From Eudoraea chungangensis (GTDB lineage: Bacteria > Bacteroidota > Bacteroidia > Flavobacteriales > Flavobacteriaceae), in assembly GCF_029360665.1 (NCBI RefSeq), contig NZ_JARDUB010000003.1, forward strand, positions 620,001 to 684,000: DNA of 64,000 nt, read 5' to 3'. The notes under the pieces were generated by a model. The model saw only the letters and a list, made by a program, of their open reading frames with translations, was not told the DNA's origin and searched no databases. Each line of letters starts with the position of its first letter. The first letter of the stretch is position 1. A program made the position numbers and the translations under genes. Positions 9,713-18,926 of this stretch are shown here, piece after piece.

Positions 9713-10479
9713 TGATTGAAGTTAATAATTTACATAAATCATTTGGAGAAACCCATGTTTTAAAAGGGATTACCACTTCCTTTGAAAAGGGTAAAACCAA
9801 TTTGATCATTGGACAAAGTGGCTCGGGTAAGACGGTTTTTCTTAAATGCCTCTTAGGCCTTTTAATTCCGGATGAAGGAGAGATAATCTATGATGGTCGT
9901 TTTCTCTCCAAATTATCCATTACCGACAAAAGAGATCTTAGACAAGAAATTGGGATGGTTTTTCAAGGGAGTGCCCTCTTCGATTCTATGACGGTAGAAG
10001 AAAATGTAATGTTCCCACTAGATATGTTTACCAAGCAGGCGAAATCTGAAATGGAGGATCGCGTTAATGAAGTATTAATGCGGGTAAATCTAGAAGAGGC
10101 AAAAGATAAATTCCCATCAGAAATATCTGGGGGCATGCAGAAAAGAGTAGCCATCGCCAGAGCTATCGTGATGAAGCCCAAATACCTCTTTTGTGATGAG
10201 CCTAATTCGGGATTAGATCCCAAAACCGCCATCCTTATAGACAATCTGATTCAGGAATTAACCCAGGAAAACGATATTATTACGGTGATAAATAGTCATG
10301 ATATGAATTCCGTCATGGAAATTGGGGAGAAAATTGTTTTTCTAAAAAACGGCCTCAAAGAGTGGGAAGGCACAAATAAAGAGATTTTTAAAACCGACAA
10401 TAAAGCGGTGACTGATTTTGTTTATTCTTCCGAATTATTCAAAAAAGTAAGGCAAATGTATATTGAAGAGCGTAACTAA
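9712..10479 (+). CDS. mlaF: MlaF-type ABC transporter ATP-binding protein
   Basis: Cytosolic ATPase that pairs with the MlaE-like permease just upstream, with which it overlaps. Walker A is GQSGSGKT (about residues 34-41), the Q-loop lies in GMVFQGSALFDS, the ABC signature is SGGMQKRVAIARA, Walker B is YLFCDEPNSGLDP, and the H-loop is NSHDM. It probably energises lipid movement between the inner membrane and periplasm. The gene converges on the DUF389 gene with a 4-base overlap of the ends. Confidence 0.93.
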   Translation: MIEVNNLHKSFGETHVLKGITTSFEKGKTNLIIGQSGSGKTVFLKCLLGLLIPDEGEIIYDGRFLSKLSITDKRDLRQEIGMVFQGSALFDSMTVEENVMFPLDMFTKQAKSEMEDRVNEVLMRVNLEEAKDKFPSEISGGMQKRVAIARAIVMKPKYLFCDEPNSGLDPKTAILIDNLIQELTQENDIITVINSHDMNSVMEIGEKIVFLKNGLKEWEGTNKEIFKTDNKAVTDFVYSSELFKKVRQMYIEERN

Positions 10480-11936
10480 GACTGCCGCTGTTTTACCTGT
10501 GCCTTTTTATCATTAATTCGCAGTTTTAACCATTCTTGCAACTTTTCACTATCTTTTCTCACCTCTCGCTTTTTCGCTCCTTTTTTCCACACTACTTCAA
10601 AAATGGGAATAGTGTCCATTTTATTAAAATCTGTCACCAAGGTATAGGCGAATCCTAGACTTTCTAAATTTTCATAATTGGCCTTTGCCTCGGCACTTAT
10701 CTGTTGAAAAGGTACTTGTCTGGTTGTTAGCTTACTAAGTTTGGCAATTTCATTTTCAAGCAACCTTATTCTTTCATCTTTGTTTTGGATTTCCACTTTT
10801 TTGGATTCATATAGTTCAGTAATGTAATTAAACTTCTCTTCAGAATCATCTCTTCCCCCCTGAACTATTTTCATTTCTGTATTCTTCAATCTGCTGTAGG
10901 TATTCTTCTTGGCAATCCAGGTTTCAATTACGTTGCTAGGTATCTCCTCATTACCCATACAAACAATTTCTATATTAGAGGTTCCCTTTCTGCTATAATT
11001 GATTTGGGTTAGATTATCCAAAAACCTTCCTTGTCCTTGAAATTTATAGGCCCCAATAGTAGTATTAACCAAGTCTTGTGCCTGCACCATAAATCGGGAT
11101 TGCTCAAAAACATTGTAAAAAGTTATTATCGCCGGGATCATCACCAATACTGCAACCAAAGACGCTATTCTTGCGAAAATCATTCGTTTCTTAGAATTCA
11201 CATACCTAACCATAGGAAAGCGCAAAAACTTGAGAACAATGACGGTGGCTAGGGCTATAAAAATGGTGTTGATGGTAAAAAGGTAAATAGCTCCTAAAGC
11301 GTATTCCATATTCCCAATTGCAAGACCAAAGCCAACGGTACAAAGAGGTGGCATCAAAGCGGTAGCAATAGCAACTCCGAATATTACTGTTGCCACAGTT
11401 CCTCTCTTTGCCCTGGCTATAACTAATGCAAAACCACCAAAAAAAGCAATAAGTACGTCTCTTATATCCGGCGCTGTACGCGCTAGAAGTTCAGAAGATT
11501 CGTCGCGGAGTGGGAAAAAAGTAAAAAACAAATAGGCAGTCAGAATACTGATAACTACCATTACAACAAAATTCTTTAAAGATCTTCTTAAGGTATCAAT
11601 ATCATTGATAGCAATAGACATCCCAATTCCCAGAATTGGTCCCATTAGGGGTGAAATAAGCATGGCTCCAATTACCACTGCAGTAGAATTGGCATTTAAT
11701 CCAACCGAAGCAATAAAAATTGAACAAATCAATATCCATATGGTATGGCCCTTAAATGGAATATCGGCAATTATCGCAGCCTTGGTAGCTTCTTGATCCG
11801 TATCATTTCTAATATTAAGTAATTCCCATAAAAACTTTCTAGCGCTTCCTAAAAAACCCTGAAAGTCTTTTTGAACCTTTTCTCTGCTCTCTTTGGTTTC
11901 TTCTGATTGCAGGTCTTTTTGTTGTTCGTCTTTCAT
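10476..11936 (-). CDS. DUF389 (TIGR00341-type) membrane protein
   Basis: A 486-residue membrane protein. The central part (about residues 65-290) carries the DUF389 core, with helices around SVGLNANSTAVVIGAMLISPLMGPILGIG and FGVAIATALMPPLCTVG. A long C-terminal soluble half includes a coiled-coil-like ESKKVEIQNKDERIRLLENEI stretch. The family's function is not established. It lies 3 bases downstream of manC in the same direction and may be co-transcribed with it. Confidence 0.8.
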   Translation of the reverse strand: MKDEQQKDLQSEETKESREKVQKDFQGFLGSARKFLWELLNIRNDTDQEATKAAIIADIPFKGHTIWILICSIFIASVGLNANSTAVVIGAMLISPLMGPILGIGMSIAINDIDTLRRSLKNFVVMVVISILTAYLFFTFFPLRDESSELLARTAPDIRDVLIAFFGGFALVIARAKRGTVATVIFGVAIATALMPPLCTVGFGLAIGNMEYALGAIYLFTINTIFIALATVIVLKFLRFPMVRYVNSKKRMIFARIASLVAVLVMIPAIITFYNVFEQSRFMVQAQDLVNTTIGAYKFQGQGRFLDNLTQINYSRKGTSNIEIVCMGNEEIPSNVIETWIAKKNTYSRLKNTEMKIVQGGRDDSEEKFNYITELYESKKVEIQNKDERIRLLENEIAKLSKLTTRQVPFQQISAEAKANYENLESLGFAYTLVTDFNKMDTIPIFEVVWKKGAKKREVRKDSEKLQEWLKLRINDKKAQVKQRQS

Positions 11937-11939
11937 AAC

Positions 11940-13025
11940 TTAGGTATAGTCTTCTCCAAAAGTAGTTTTCACTTTGGCCAAAATCTTTTTTATGTCCTGT
12001 TCTTTAGACTTAGGATAGATCATTAACACATCATCCTTGTCCACAATAATATAATCTGATATCCCATCAATAACAGCAACTTTGTTCTTTGGCAGGCGTA
12101 TCATATTACCACTTGCGTCTTCTGTTAGAACTTGGCCATTTACTATGGCATTGTTCTGAGCGTCTTTCTGCAATTTATCAAATAACGAGCCCCATGTGCC
12201 AAGATCATTCCAATCAAAAGTTGCCGGTATTACATAGATAGTCTTTGCCTTTTCTAATATTGCATAATCTATAGAGACGTCCTCTGCTTTAGGGTAACTT
12301 TCTTCTATAAATGGGGCTTCCTCAGCTGTATTAAAAACTTCCATGCCTTGTACAAGTAAATTATAAATGTCTAATTGGTACTGTCGAAACTCTTCTAAAA
12401 TAGTAGCGACACTCCAAATAAAAATACCCGCATTCCAGAGAAAATTACCTTGATCCAAAAACAACTTGGCGGTTTCATAATCCGGTTTTTCTCTGAATCG
12501 CTCTACCGGGTAAAAACCACTATCGAGCATTTTTTCGCGATATTCTATATAACCAAATCCGGTATTTGGAAAGCTAGGTCTTATCCCCAAAGTACAAATT
12601 GCACCCGGTTGAAGGGCCTGTTTAAAACTACTTAAAATATTTCTTTCAAACTCCTGCTCATCCTCAATCCAATGATCGCATGGGGCAACAATCATTAGAG
12701 CATCTGGATTTAATTTATGAACCTTTAATGCCGCATAGAGTATACATGGAGCAGTATTTCGCATTACTGGTTCCAATACCACCTGCGAAGCCGTTATCAT
12801 TGGTAGCTGTTGCAAACATAAATCCTTGTATTTCCTGTTGGTAAGTATTAGAATATTCTCAGCAGGAATAAAACGATTTAAACGGGCAAAGGTTTTCTGA
12901 ATTAAGGTATCCCCGGTGCCCAGCATATCGTGGAACTGTTTGGGGTAGTTTTTTGTGCTAACTGGCCAAAATCTTGAACCAACTCCACCTGCCATTAAAA
13001 CGGCATAAAAATTACTGTTGTTCAT
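11940..13025 (-). CDS. manC: Mannose-1-phosphate guanylyltransferase
   Basis: Makes GDP-mannose from mannose-1-phosphate and GTP in the cytosol, feeding exopolysaccharide, lipopolysaccharide and glycoprotein sugars. The nucleotidyltransferase signature AGGVGSRFWPVS is at the N-terminus, and FREKPDYETAKLFL plus WNAGIFIW are typical of the family. At 361 residues it is the monofunctional form without the fused isomerase domain. It abuts the SprT-like gene (1 base apart) and the DUF389 gene. Confidence 0.9.
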   Translation of the reverse strand: MNNSNFYAVLMAGGVGSRFWPVSTKNYPKQFHDMLGTGDTLIQKTFARLNRFIPAENILILTNRKYKDLCLQQLPMITASQVVLEPVMRNTAPCILYAALKVHKLNPDALMIVAPCDHWIEDEQEFERNILSSFKQALQPGAICTLGIRPSFPNTGFGYIEYREKMLDSGFYPVERFREKPDYETAKLFLDQGNFLWNAGIFIWSVATILEEFRQYQLDIYNLLVQGMEVFNTAEEAPFIEESYPKAEDVSIDYAILEKAKTIYVIPATFDWNDLGTWGSLFDKLQKDAQNNAIVNGQVLTEDASGNMIRLPKNKVAVIDGISDYIIVDKDDVLMIYPKSKEQDIKKILAKVKTTFGEDYT

Positions 13026-13625
13026 CTATTCTTTTATTAATTCTACTTCGGCATGGGGTTGAAACAGATATACCCTGCCTGTTTTTAGTTCCACACACTG
13101 GATTCTTTTTACCTTTTTTAAACCTCTCCTAAAGAGTTTCCCATTGTAAAGTCTAAATATACTGCCATAAGGTAGTTCAAAAACAGGAATTAAATCGGAT
13201 GGCAAATCATATTTTTTAAGAGCTAGGGCCAAAAGTGTATCTGTACTACTACTAGCTTTTGGGTTCTTAAAATGTCTGGCAATTAACGGCAAAAGGCTGT
13301 TTGGAAAAATCTCAGGTCTTATAAAGGGTAGCATAAGACTTTGGAAGGTCCGTTTCCATTCTAATCCATGTGGTTTAATATGCCTTCCATATTGCTCAAA
13401 AGCCATTAAATGAGCTACCTCATGGACTAAAGTGATTAAGAACCTATACTTATTTGGGCTAGAATTAATGGTAATTTGATGAGTTCCATCCGGCATTCTC
13501 CTGTAGTCTCCATGTCTTGTAACTCTCTGATTTACGATTTTTAAATGAACTCCATTTATCTTTACCAGTTCTAAACATGGGTTAACAGCATACTCGGGAA
13601 GATAGGAATGTAAGGCGTTATCCAT
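13026..13625 (-). CDS. SprT-like zinc metalloprotease-family protein
   Basis: A 199-residue protein with the zinc motif HEVAH (TLVHEVAHLMAFEQYG, about residues 67-72) and a third ligand candidate in RHIKPHGLEWKRTF, the pattern of SprT/Spartan-like domains. A zinc-ribbon-like C-terminus is not apparent. Spartan relatives act on DNA-protein crosslinks; the bacterial role is not established. It lies immediately before manC on the same strand and is likely co-transcribed. Confidence 0.8.
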   Translation of the reverse strand: MDNALHSYLPEYAVNPCLELVKINGVHLKIVNQRVTRHGDYRRMPDGTHQITINSSPNKYRFLITLVHEVAHLMAFEQYGRHIKPHGLEWKRTFQSLMLPFIRPEIFPNSLLPLIARHFKNPKASSSTDTLLALALKKYDLPSDLIPVFELPYGSIFRLYNGKLFRRGLKKVKRIQCVELKTGRVYLFQPHAEVELIKE

Positions 13626-13807
13626 TATATATCTAGCTAAAATTTATCCATCTTTCTAAATTAGTCTCAAGCCATTCTCTTTCAGCGTATACTTCCCTTT
13701 CCATAACTTAAAAATACTTTATTCTTATAACAAAGCTGACCCTCAGATTATAACTCTAATGGAGTCCTATTGGCAAATGAGAAACGCTATTGGACCTACT
13801 AGGCAAT

Positions 13808-14488
13808 CTAAGGAGTACTCTTACTCACTGGTAAGAGTTTACCGTTGTAATACCTATGTCCATTTAATGCAAATTCCATGATATAAACCGCCATTTCAAC
13901 AGCTGTTAAGGGAGCTTTGTATCCTGGAAAAGCTTCTTCTAACATCTCCGTTTGAACAGCACCTAAGGCAAGAACATTAAAAGAAGGGCCTGTCTCTTTA
14001 AATTCTTCTGCCCATAATTCTGTTAGGGTAATTACAGCAGCCTTACTAGAACTATAAGCCGCAAGTCCCGGAAACTTAGCGCTCCCCTGCACTCCTCCCA
14101 TAGAACTAATCGTTACCACATGTCCTGTTTTTGACATGAATGGCAGAATCCTTCTGGTTACTTCTGCTACTCCAAAAACATTAACTTTATATATTGCCTC
14201 AAAATCTATAGAAGAAGTATCCAGAAATGGTTTATTTAACAACTTCCCGGCATTATTAATGAGTATATCTACCGTTTTCCATTCTTTCGCAATATATTCT
14301 ATCAAATAGTCTACGTCTTCAGACTTGGAAATATCAAAAGGAAAAGTCTCAATATTTGGATTAGCTAAAGACTTAACAGGAACAACATTCCTGGAAATAG
14401 CCAAAACCTTGTTCCCTTCCTGTGCAAACTTTTGTGCCAATTGAAAACCTACGCCACGACTACAACCAGTTATAACTACTCTTTTCAT
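13808..14488 (-). CDS. Short-chain dehydrogenase/reductase (SDR)
   Basis: A 226-residue NAD(P)-dependent oxidoreductase of the classical SDR type. It shows the cofactor motif TGCSRGVGFQLA (variant TGxxxGxG), the NNAG motif in DILINNAGKLL, catalytic serine in TISSMGG and the YxxxK pair in YSSSKAA. Substrate is unknown. It follows the M28 peptidase gene with no gap (ends at 14488, peptidase stop at 14489), so it is probably in the same transcript. Confidence 0.88.
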   Translation of the reverse strand: MKRVVITGCSRGVGFQLAQKFAQEGNKVLAISRNVVPVKSLANPNIETFPFDISKSEDVDYLIEYIAKEWKTVDILINNAGKLLNKPFLDTSSIDFEAIYKVNVFGVAEVTRRILPFMSKTGHVVTISSMGGVQGSAKFPGLAAYSSSKAAVITLTELWAEEFKETGPSFNVLALGAVQTEMLEEAFPGYKAPLTAVEMAVYIMEFALNGHRYYNGKLLPVSKSTP

Positions 14489-15430
14489 TTAATTATATTT
14501 TATCTCCCTGTTCTCAGCATTTGTAATCTTTTCTACTACGGGAATCATTTTATTAATAACATTAGTCATATGCTCAAAATCCATAAGCTCAACCTCGTCC
14601 CCGGGTTGATGATAAAAATTAAAATTGGTAAAATCAAAGGATGAAAATGTCTGGGAGGGTGCATTAAAAACATTGTGAAATGGAAAATTATCAGACCTCT
14701 GAAAAAGACTGAACTCTTTTGCTTTCGGTAAAAAGCCTACAACTTTCTCACCGGCATAGCCATTGCCTACAGCGGCAAGATTTGATCGTTCATATCCGGA
14801 TAAGTACAGCAGGTAGTCTTTATCTACCATTGGCACGCCAATCATTTCAAAATTAAGCATCACATACAGATCCAAATTTTGGCCTTTGAGTTTTTGCGCA
14901 AGATGTTTTGAGCCCAACAGTCCCTTTTCTTCAGCACTAAATAACACAAAAAGCATGCTTCGTTTATTACTCTTGGTCTTACCGAAATATTTCGCCATTT
15001 CCAAAACAGCGGTAGTTCCTGAAGCATTGTCGTTTGCTCCATTTGCTATTTGATCTTCTATGGCAGTGGTATCTACCCCTATATGATCATAATGGGCCCC
15101 AATAATAATGAATTCGTTTCTCAGGGATTTATCCTTCCCTTTAAGGTAACCTACTATATTATAGGCTGGTTGTTCATAGTTCGTCAAGGTATCTTTGTAA
15201 GTTTCAAAAAATGGCTTTACACCATTCGTCTTAAAAATCTGCTCGGTAAAAGTAGCCGCCTTTTCTATTCCATCAGAACCAGTATCTCTCCCCTGAAGTG
15301 CATCAGAGGCCAAAAAATTCATATCCACTGCTACTTCCTCCTTTGAGGTGTAATACAGTTCTTTATTTTTTTTAAAAGATCCGCAGGCGGTAAATAATAC
15401 TAGAAACAAAATTATACTGCTGTATTTCAT
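14489..15430 (-). CDS. M28-family zinc peptidase, lipoprotein
   Basis: Aminopeptidase-type hydrolase anchored in the envelope. I choose the ATG at 15430 (MKYSSIILFLVLFTACG), which gives a lipoprotein signal with Cys near residue 16. The earlier ATG at 15460 lies inside the pdhC terminator hairpin. Zinc-ligand motifs are GAHYDHIG, GANDNASGT and SAEEKGLLGS, in the family order. It probably trims peptides in the periplasm. It shares a direction with the SDR gene downstream. Confidence 0.88.
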   Translation of the reverse strand: MKYSSIILFLVLFTACGSFKKNKELYYTSKEEVAVDMNFLASDALQGRDTGSDGIEKAATFTEQIFKTNGVKPFFETYKDTLTNYEQPAYNIVGYLKGKDKSLRNEFIIIGAHYDHIGVDTTAIEDQIANGANDNASGTTAVLEMAKYFGKTKSNKRSMLFVLFSAEEKGLLGSKHLAQKLKGQNLDLYVMLNFEMIGVPMVDKDYLLYLSGYERSNLAAVGNGYAGEKVVGFLPKAKEFSLFQRSDNFPFHNVFNAPSQTFSSFDFTNFNFYHQPGDEVELMDFEHMTNVINKMIPVVEKITNAENREIKYN

Positions 15431-15446
15431 ATAAGTGTTTTTAAAG

Positions 15447-15474
15447 TAAAAGGCATCCAAAAATATGGATGCCT
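15447..15474 (-). terminator. Rho-independent terminator after pdhC
   Basis: A 9-bp perfect stem, AGGCATCCA/TGGATGCCT, with a 6-base loop, followed on the minus strand by a T-rich run. It lies between pdhC and the M28 peptidase gene and supports the downstream peptidase start at 15430. Confidence 0.75.
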
Positions 15475-15514
15475 CTGTTTATTTTAGTTATAATACATGT
15501 AAATCAATAGGCAT

Positions 15515-17143
15515 TTAGGCCAACATGGTAACTGGATTCTCTAAATAGGATCTTAGAGTCTGTAAAAATTGAGCTCCAGTAGCCCCGTCTACTGTTCGAT
15601 GATCGCAAGCAAGGCTAACTTTCATAGTACTACCCACGACAATTTCACCGTTTTTAACCACTGGTTTATCAATTATCGCCCCAACGGATAAAATAGCAGA
15701 ATTGGGCTGGTTTATAATGGAAGTGAACTCCAAAATACCAAACATCCCTAAATTAGATACTGTAAAAGTACTCCCCTCCATTTCGGCCGGAGTAAGCTTT
15801 TTTATTCTGGCACGTCCGGCTAAATCTTTCACCTGAGCACCAATCTGAGTTAGGCTTAGCTGATCTGTAAACTTCAATACCGGAACTACCAATCCATCCT
15901 CAACTGCTACTGCAACCCCGACATGGATGTGTTGATTATATCTTGTGGTGTCGCCATTCCAACTTGTGTTAACCTGAGGATGTTTCTTTAGTGCCATAGC
16001 ACAAGCCTTAACAACCATATCGTTAAAAGATATTTTAGTATCAGGTAGTCCATTAATCTGAACCCTAGAAGCCTTGGCATTATCCATATCTACCTCAATC
16101 ATCAGGTAATAATGAGGAGCCGTAAATTTAGATTCGCTAAGTCTTTTCGCAATAACCTTGCGCATTTGAGAATTTTTCACTTCTTCGAAATGCTCTTCTC
16201 CAACAGCTAAAACTGACTGCTGCACTACTGGAGTTGTTTCTCCTTTAGTTGGACTTTCTCCTACTTCTCGGACAGAGGCTGCGACGGGTTTGTAATTTTC
16301 TATATCACGCTTAACAATTCTCCCTTGATCTCCAGAACCTTGTACCTCCTTTAGATTGATTCCCTTTTCTTCAGCAATTTTTCGCGCTAGCGGAGAAACA
16401 AAAATTCGTTGCCCTTCTGCTACCGTCTTAGTTTCAAGAGTTTCTGTATTCTCTACCGCCGTTTCTTTGGCAGGCAGATTGTCGCTGGCTTTGGAAGCCT
16501 CTTCGGTTTTGGGCTTTGCGTTTAAGACAGAATCTACATCTGTACCTTTTGGCCCTATTATCGCCAACACTTCATCTACAGGAGCCGACTCTCCCTCCTT
16601 AATTCCAATGTAAAGAAGATGTCCGGCATAAAAAGATTCAAACTCCATTGTTGCCTTATCCGTCTCTATTTCCGCAAGAATATCACCTTCTTCTACCTCA
16701 TCGCCAACTTGCTTTAACCAAGTAGCCACAGTACCTTCCTCCATGGTATCACTTAAACGTGGCATTTTAATAATCTCCACATCGTCGGGAATAGAAACTT
16801 CAGCTTGGGAAGTACTTACCACTACTTCAGCCGGCTCGGGAACTGTTGCTTCTTCAACTGCCTGAGTACTTGATCCTCCTGAGATTAGACCAGTAATGTC
16901 CTCCCCTTCCTCACCAATAATGGCTAATAATGTATCCACAGGAGCTCCGTCACCTTCAGGAATTCCAATATGGAGGAGTGTTCCTTCATGAAACGACTCG
17001 AATTCCATAGTAGCCTTATCTGTTTCAATTTCGGCTAGAATATCCCCCTCCTCAATTTTATCTCCAACATTTTTTAGCCATTTAGCAACGGTACCTTCTT
17101 CCATGGTATCGCTTAATCTGGGCATATTAATAACTTCGGCCAT
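15515..17143 (-). CDS. pdhC: Pyruvate dehydrogenase E2 (dihydrolipoamide acetyltransferase)
   Basis: E2 core of the pyruvate dehydrogenase complex; moves acetyl groups from lipoamide to CoA. It has two lipoyl domains, each with the lysine motif EIETDKATMEFESF (about residues 37-50 and 160-173), joined by acidic and Ala/Pro-rich linkers. An E3/E1-binding domain follows (VSPLARKIAEEKGINL, about 248-285), then the catalytic domain ending in HRTVDG (H515). The double lipoyl domain and 542-residue length are usual in flavobacteria. It lies 4 bases downstream of pdhA. E1-beta and E3 are not in the window. Confidence 0.96.
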   Translation of the reverse strand: MAEVINMPRLSDTMEEGTVAKWLKNVGDKIEEGDILAEIETDKATMEFESFHEGTLLHIGIPEGDGAPVDTLLAIIGEEGEDITGLISGGSSTQAVEEATVPEPAEVVVSTSQAEVSIPDDVEIIKMPRLSDTMEEGTVATWLKQVGDEVEEGDILAEIETDKATMEFESFYAGHLLYIGIKEGESAPVDEVLAIIGPKGTDVDSVLNAKPKTEEASKASDNLPAKETAVENTETLETKTVAEGQRIFVSPLARKIAEEKGINLKEVQGSGDQGRIVKRDIENYKPVAASVREVGESPTKGETTPVVQQSVLAVGEEHFEEVKNSQMRKVIAKRLSESKFTAPHYYLMIEVDMDNAKASRVQINGLPDTKISFNDMVVKACAMALKKHPQVNTSWNGDTTRYNQHIHVGVAVAVEDGLVVPVLKFTDQLSLTQIGAQVKDLAGRARIKKLTPAEMEGSTFTVSNLGMFGILEFTSIINQPNSAILSVGAIIDKPVVKNGEIVVGSTMKVSLACDHRTVDGATGAQFLQTLRSYLENPVTMLA

Positions 17144-17147
17144 TTAC

Positions 17148-18146
17148 TTATATTTTATGTTCAATAAAGGGATAGTCTTCCTGTTCATATACCATATCGT
17201 ATAGTTGTTCCACCGGAGGGTAGTCAGATTCTTCTGCAAACTTCTCACACTCCTTAACCAGGTTCTTTACACGATCATTGATTTCCTTAATCTCCTCTTC
17301 AGTGGCATACTTCTTATCCTGAATCACATCAAGAACTTGAGTTATAGGATCAATCTTTTTATACTCTTCAACTTCTTCTTTCGTCCTGTAATGCTGTGCA
17401 TCCGACATGGAATGACCTCTGTATCGATAGGTTTTCATTTCTAAAAATGTAGGCCCCCCCCCACTTCTTGCTCTTTCTATAGCCTTGCTCATTGCCTCAG
17501 CAACTACGACGGGGTCCATCCCATCTACAGGAGCGCAAGGCATTTCATATCCCAGTCCAAGTTTCCATATATCAGTCGTATAAGCAGTCCGTGCTACAGA
17601 AGTACCCATTGCATAGCCATTGTTCTCACATATAAATACCACTGGTAATTGCCAAAGCATTGCTAAATTAAAAGTCTCGTGGAGCGATCCTTGTCTTACT
17701 GCTCCATCACCCATATAACAAAGTGTAACAGAATCTCTTTTAAAATATTTATCCGCATAGGCCAGGCCTGCGCCTAGAGGTATTTGGCCTCCAACAATAC
17801 CATGGCCTCCATAAAATCTGTGTTCTTTTGAAAAAATATGCATAGATCCTCCCATACCCTTTGAGGTCCCTGTTACCTTCCCATACAGCTCCGCCATTAC
17901 CCTTTTGGGGTCTTCTCCCATACCGATAGGTTGTACGTGATTACGATAAGCCGTAATCATTCTATCCTTGGATAAATCCATGGCGTGCAATGCACCAGCC
18001 AAAACGGCTTCCTGTCCGTTATACAAATGCAAAAATCCTCTTACCTTTTGTTGGATGTAGACAGCTGCTAGCTTATCTTCAAATTTTCTCCAAAACAGCA
18101 TGTCTTCATACCATTTTAAATATACCTCTTTCGTGATTTTTTTCAT
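17148..18146 (-). CDS. pdhA: Pyruvate dehydrogenase E1 alpha subunit
   Basis: Thiamine-diphosphate-dependent alpha subunit of 332 residues. The TPP-binding motif runs from GDGAVRQG to ENN (about 30 residues apart), and the phosphorylation-loop-like segment YRYRGHSMSDAQHYRTKEEV is present. It forms an alpha2-beta2 E1 with a beta subunit encoded elsewhere, which is common in this family. It leads a pdhA-pdhC operon ending at the hairpin at 15.45 kb. Confidence 0.95.
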   Translation of the reverse strand: MKKITKEVYLKWYEDMLFWRKFEDKLAAVYIQQKVRGFLHLYNGQEAVLAGALHAMDLSKDRMITAYRNHVQPIGMGEDPKRVMAELYGKVTGTSKGMGGSMHIFSKEHRFYGGHGIVGGQIPLGAGLAYADKYFKRDSVTLCYMGDGAVRQGSLHETFNLAMLWQLPVVFICENNGYAMGTSVARTAYTTDIWKLGLGYEMPCAPVDGMDPVVVAEAMSKAIERARSGGGPTFLEMKTYRYRGHSMSDAQHYRTKEEVEEYKKIDPITQVLDVIQDKKYATEEEIKEINDRVKNLVKECEKFAEESDYPPVEQLYDMVYEQEDYPFIEHKI

Positions 18147-18319
18147 TAATTACGTTTCTTTTAATGTCCCTTTGGTTGATTCCCTAGGCCTCTGCTTAGA
18201 ATGGATATTTTTAAAGGAAAAACAAAAATACACATTAAATCAATAGTGTAAAAAAAATGACTAAAAAGGTATTGAATAGCTTTAAATAAATATTTGATCC
18301 GCAATAAGTTATTGAAATA

Positions 18320-18805
18320 TTATTTTAAATAACTCGATTCAAAACCCAGTGGAAGAATGTCCGCTAGTGAATTAATCTTATAAACCGGACCTGTACTTCC
18401 CATCATTAAAATACGAATAGGAGATTTTTGTTTATGCTCATACTCCGCAATTGATTGACGACAATTACCGCAAGGTGCCGCAGGTTTATTCAGAATATAT
18501 AATTCAGATGCTGCGGAAATGGCGATTGCCTTTATAGCAATTCCTGGAAAACAAGCTCCTGCCTGAAATACGGCTACTCGTTCAGCACACAAACCCGAGG
18601 GATAGGATGCATTTTCTTGGTTATTACCAAGTACAACTTCTCCATTTTCCAGTAATACTGCCGCCCCAACTTTAAAACTCGAGTAGGGAGCGTACGCCTT
18701 ATTCCGACTCTTAATGGCCTTCTGTAATAAGCTTTGATCTTCTAAAGGCAACTTCACCAATGATTCATATGTATACAAATCAAATGAGATAGATAACTTT
18801 TCCAT
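18320..18805 (-). CDS. cdd: Cytidine deaminase
   Basis: Zinc enzyme deaminating cytidine and deoxycytidine to uridine forms in pyrimidine salvage. The catalytic motifs are CAERVAVF (the CAE motif with the proton-shuttle Glu) and PCGNCRQ (two zinc Cys). The 161-residue length fits the tetrameric class. It sits between porV and pdhA, the common flavobacterial order. Confidence 0.94.
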   Translation of the reverse strand: MEKLSISFDLYTYESLVKLPLEDQSLLQKAIKSRNKAYAPYSSFKVGAAVLLENGEVVLGNNQENASYPSGLCAERVAVFQAGACFPGIAIKAIAISAASELYILNKPAAPCGNCRQSIAEYEHKQKSPIRILMMGSTGPVYKINSLADILPLGFESSYLK

Positions 18806-18876
18806 AAGTAAGCCAATTGATATATAGGTAAATATACTTACAATTCTCCCAAAGAGGTGTTTCAGAAAAAATGAGC

Positions 18877-18901
18877 AAAAAAAAACCCGTCAATTGACGG
18901 G
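18877..18901 (-). terminator. Rho-independent terminator after porV
   Basis: The palindrome CCCGTCAATTGACGGG is followed on the minus strand by a run of nine T, 26 bases past the porV stop. It insulates porV from cdd. Confidence 0.8.
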
Positions 18902-18926
18902 CATATAGGTTTTGTAATCATGTCTT

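Noticed and set aside
13633-13704. 23-codon ORF just upstream of the SprT-like gene
   Set aside because: Too short to support; could be a leader or remnant, but nothing shows it is translated.
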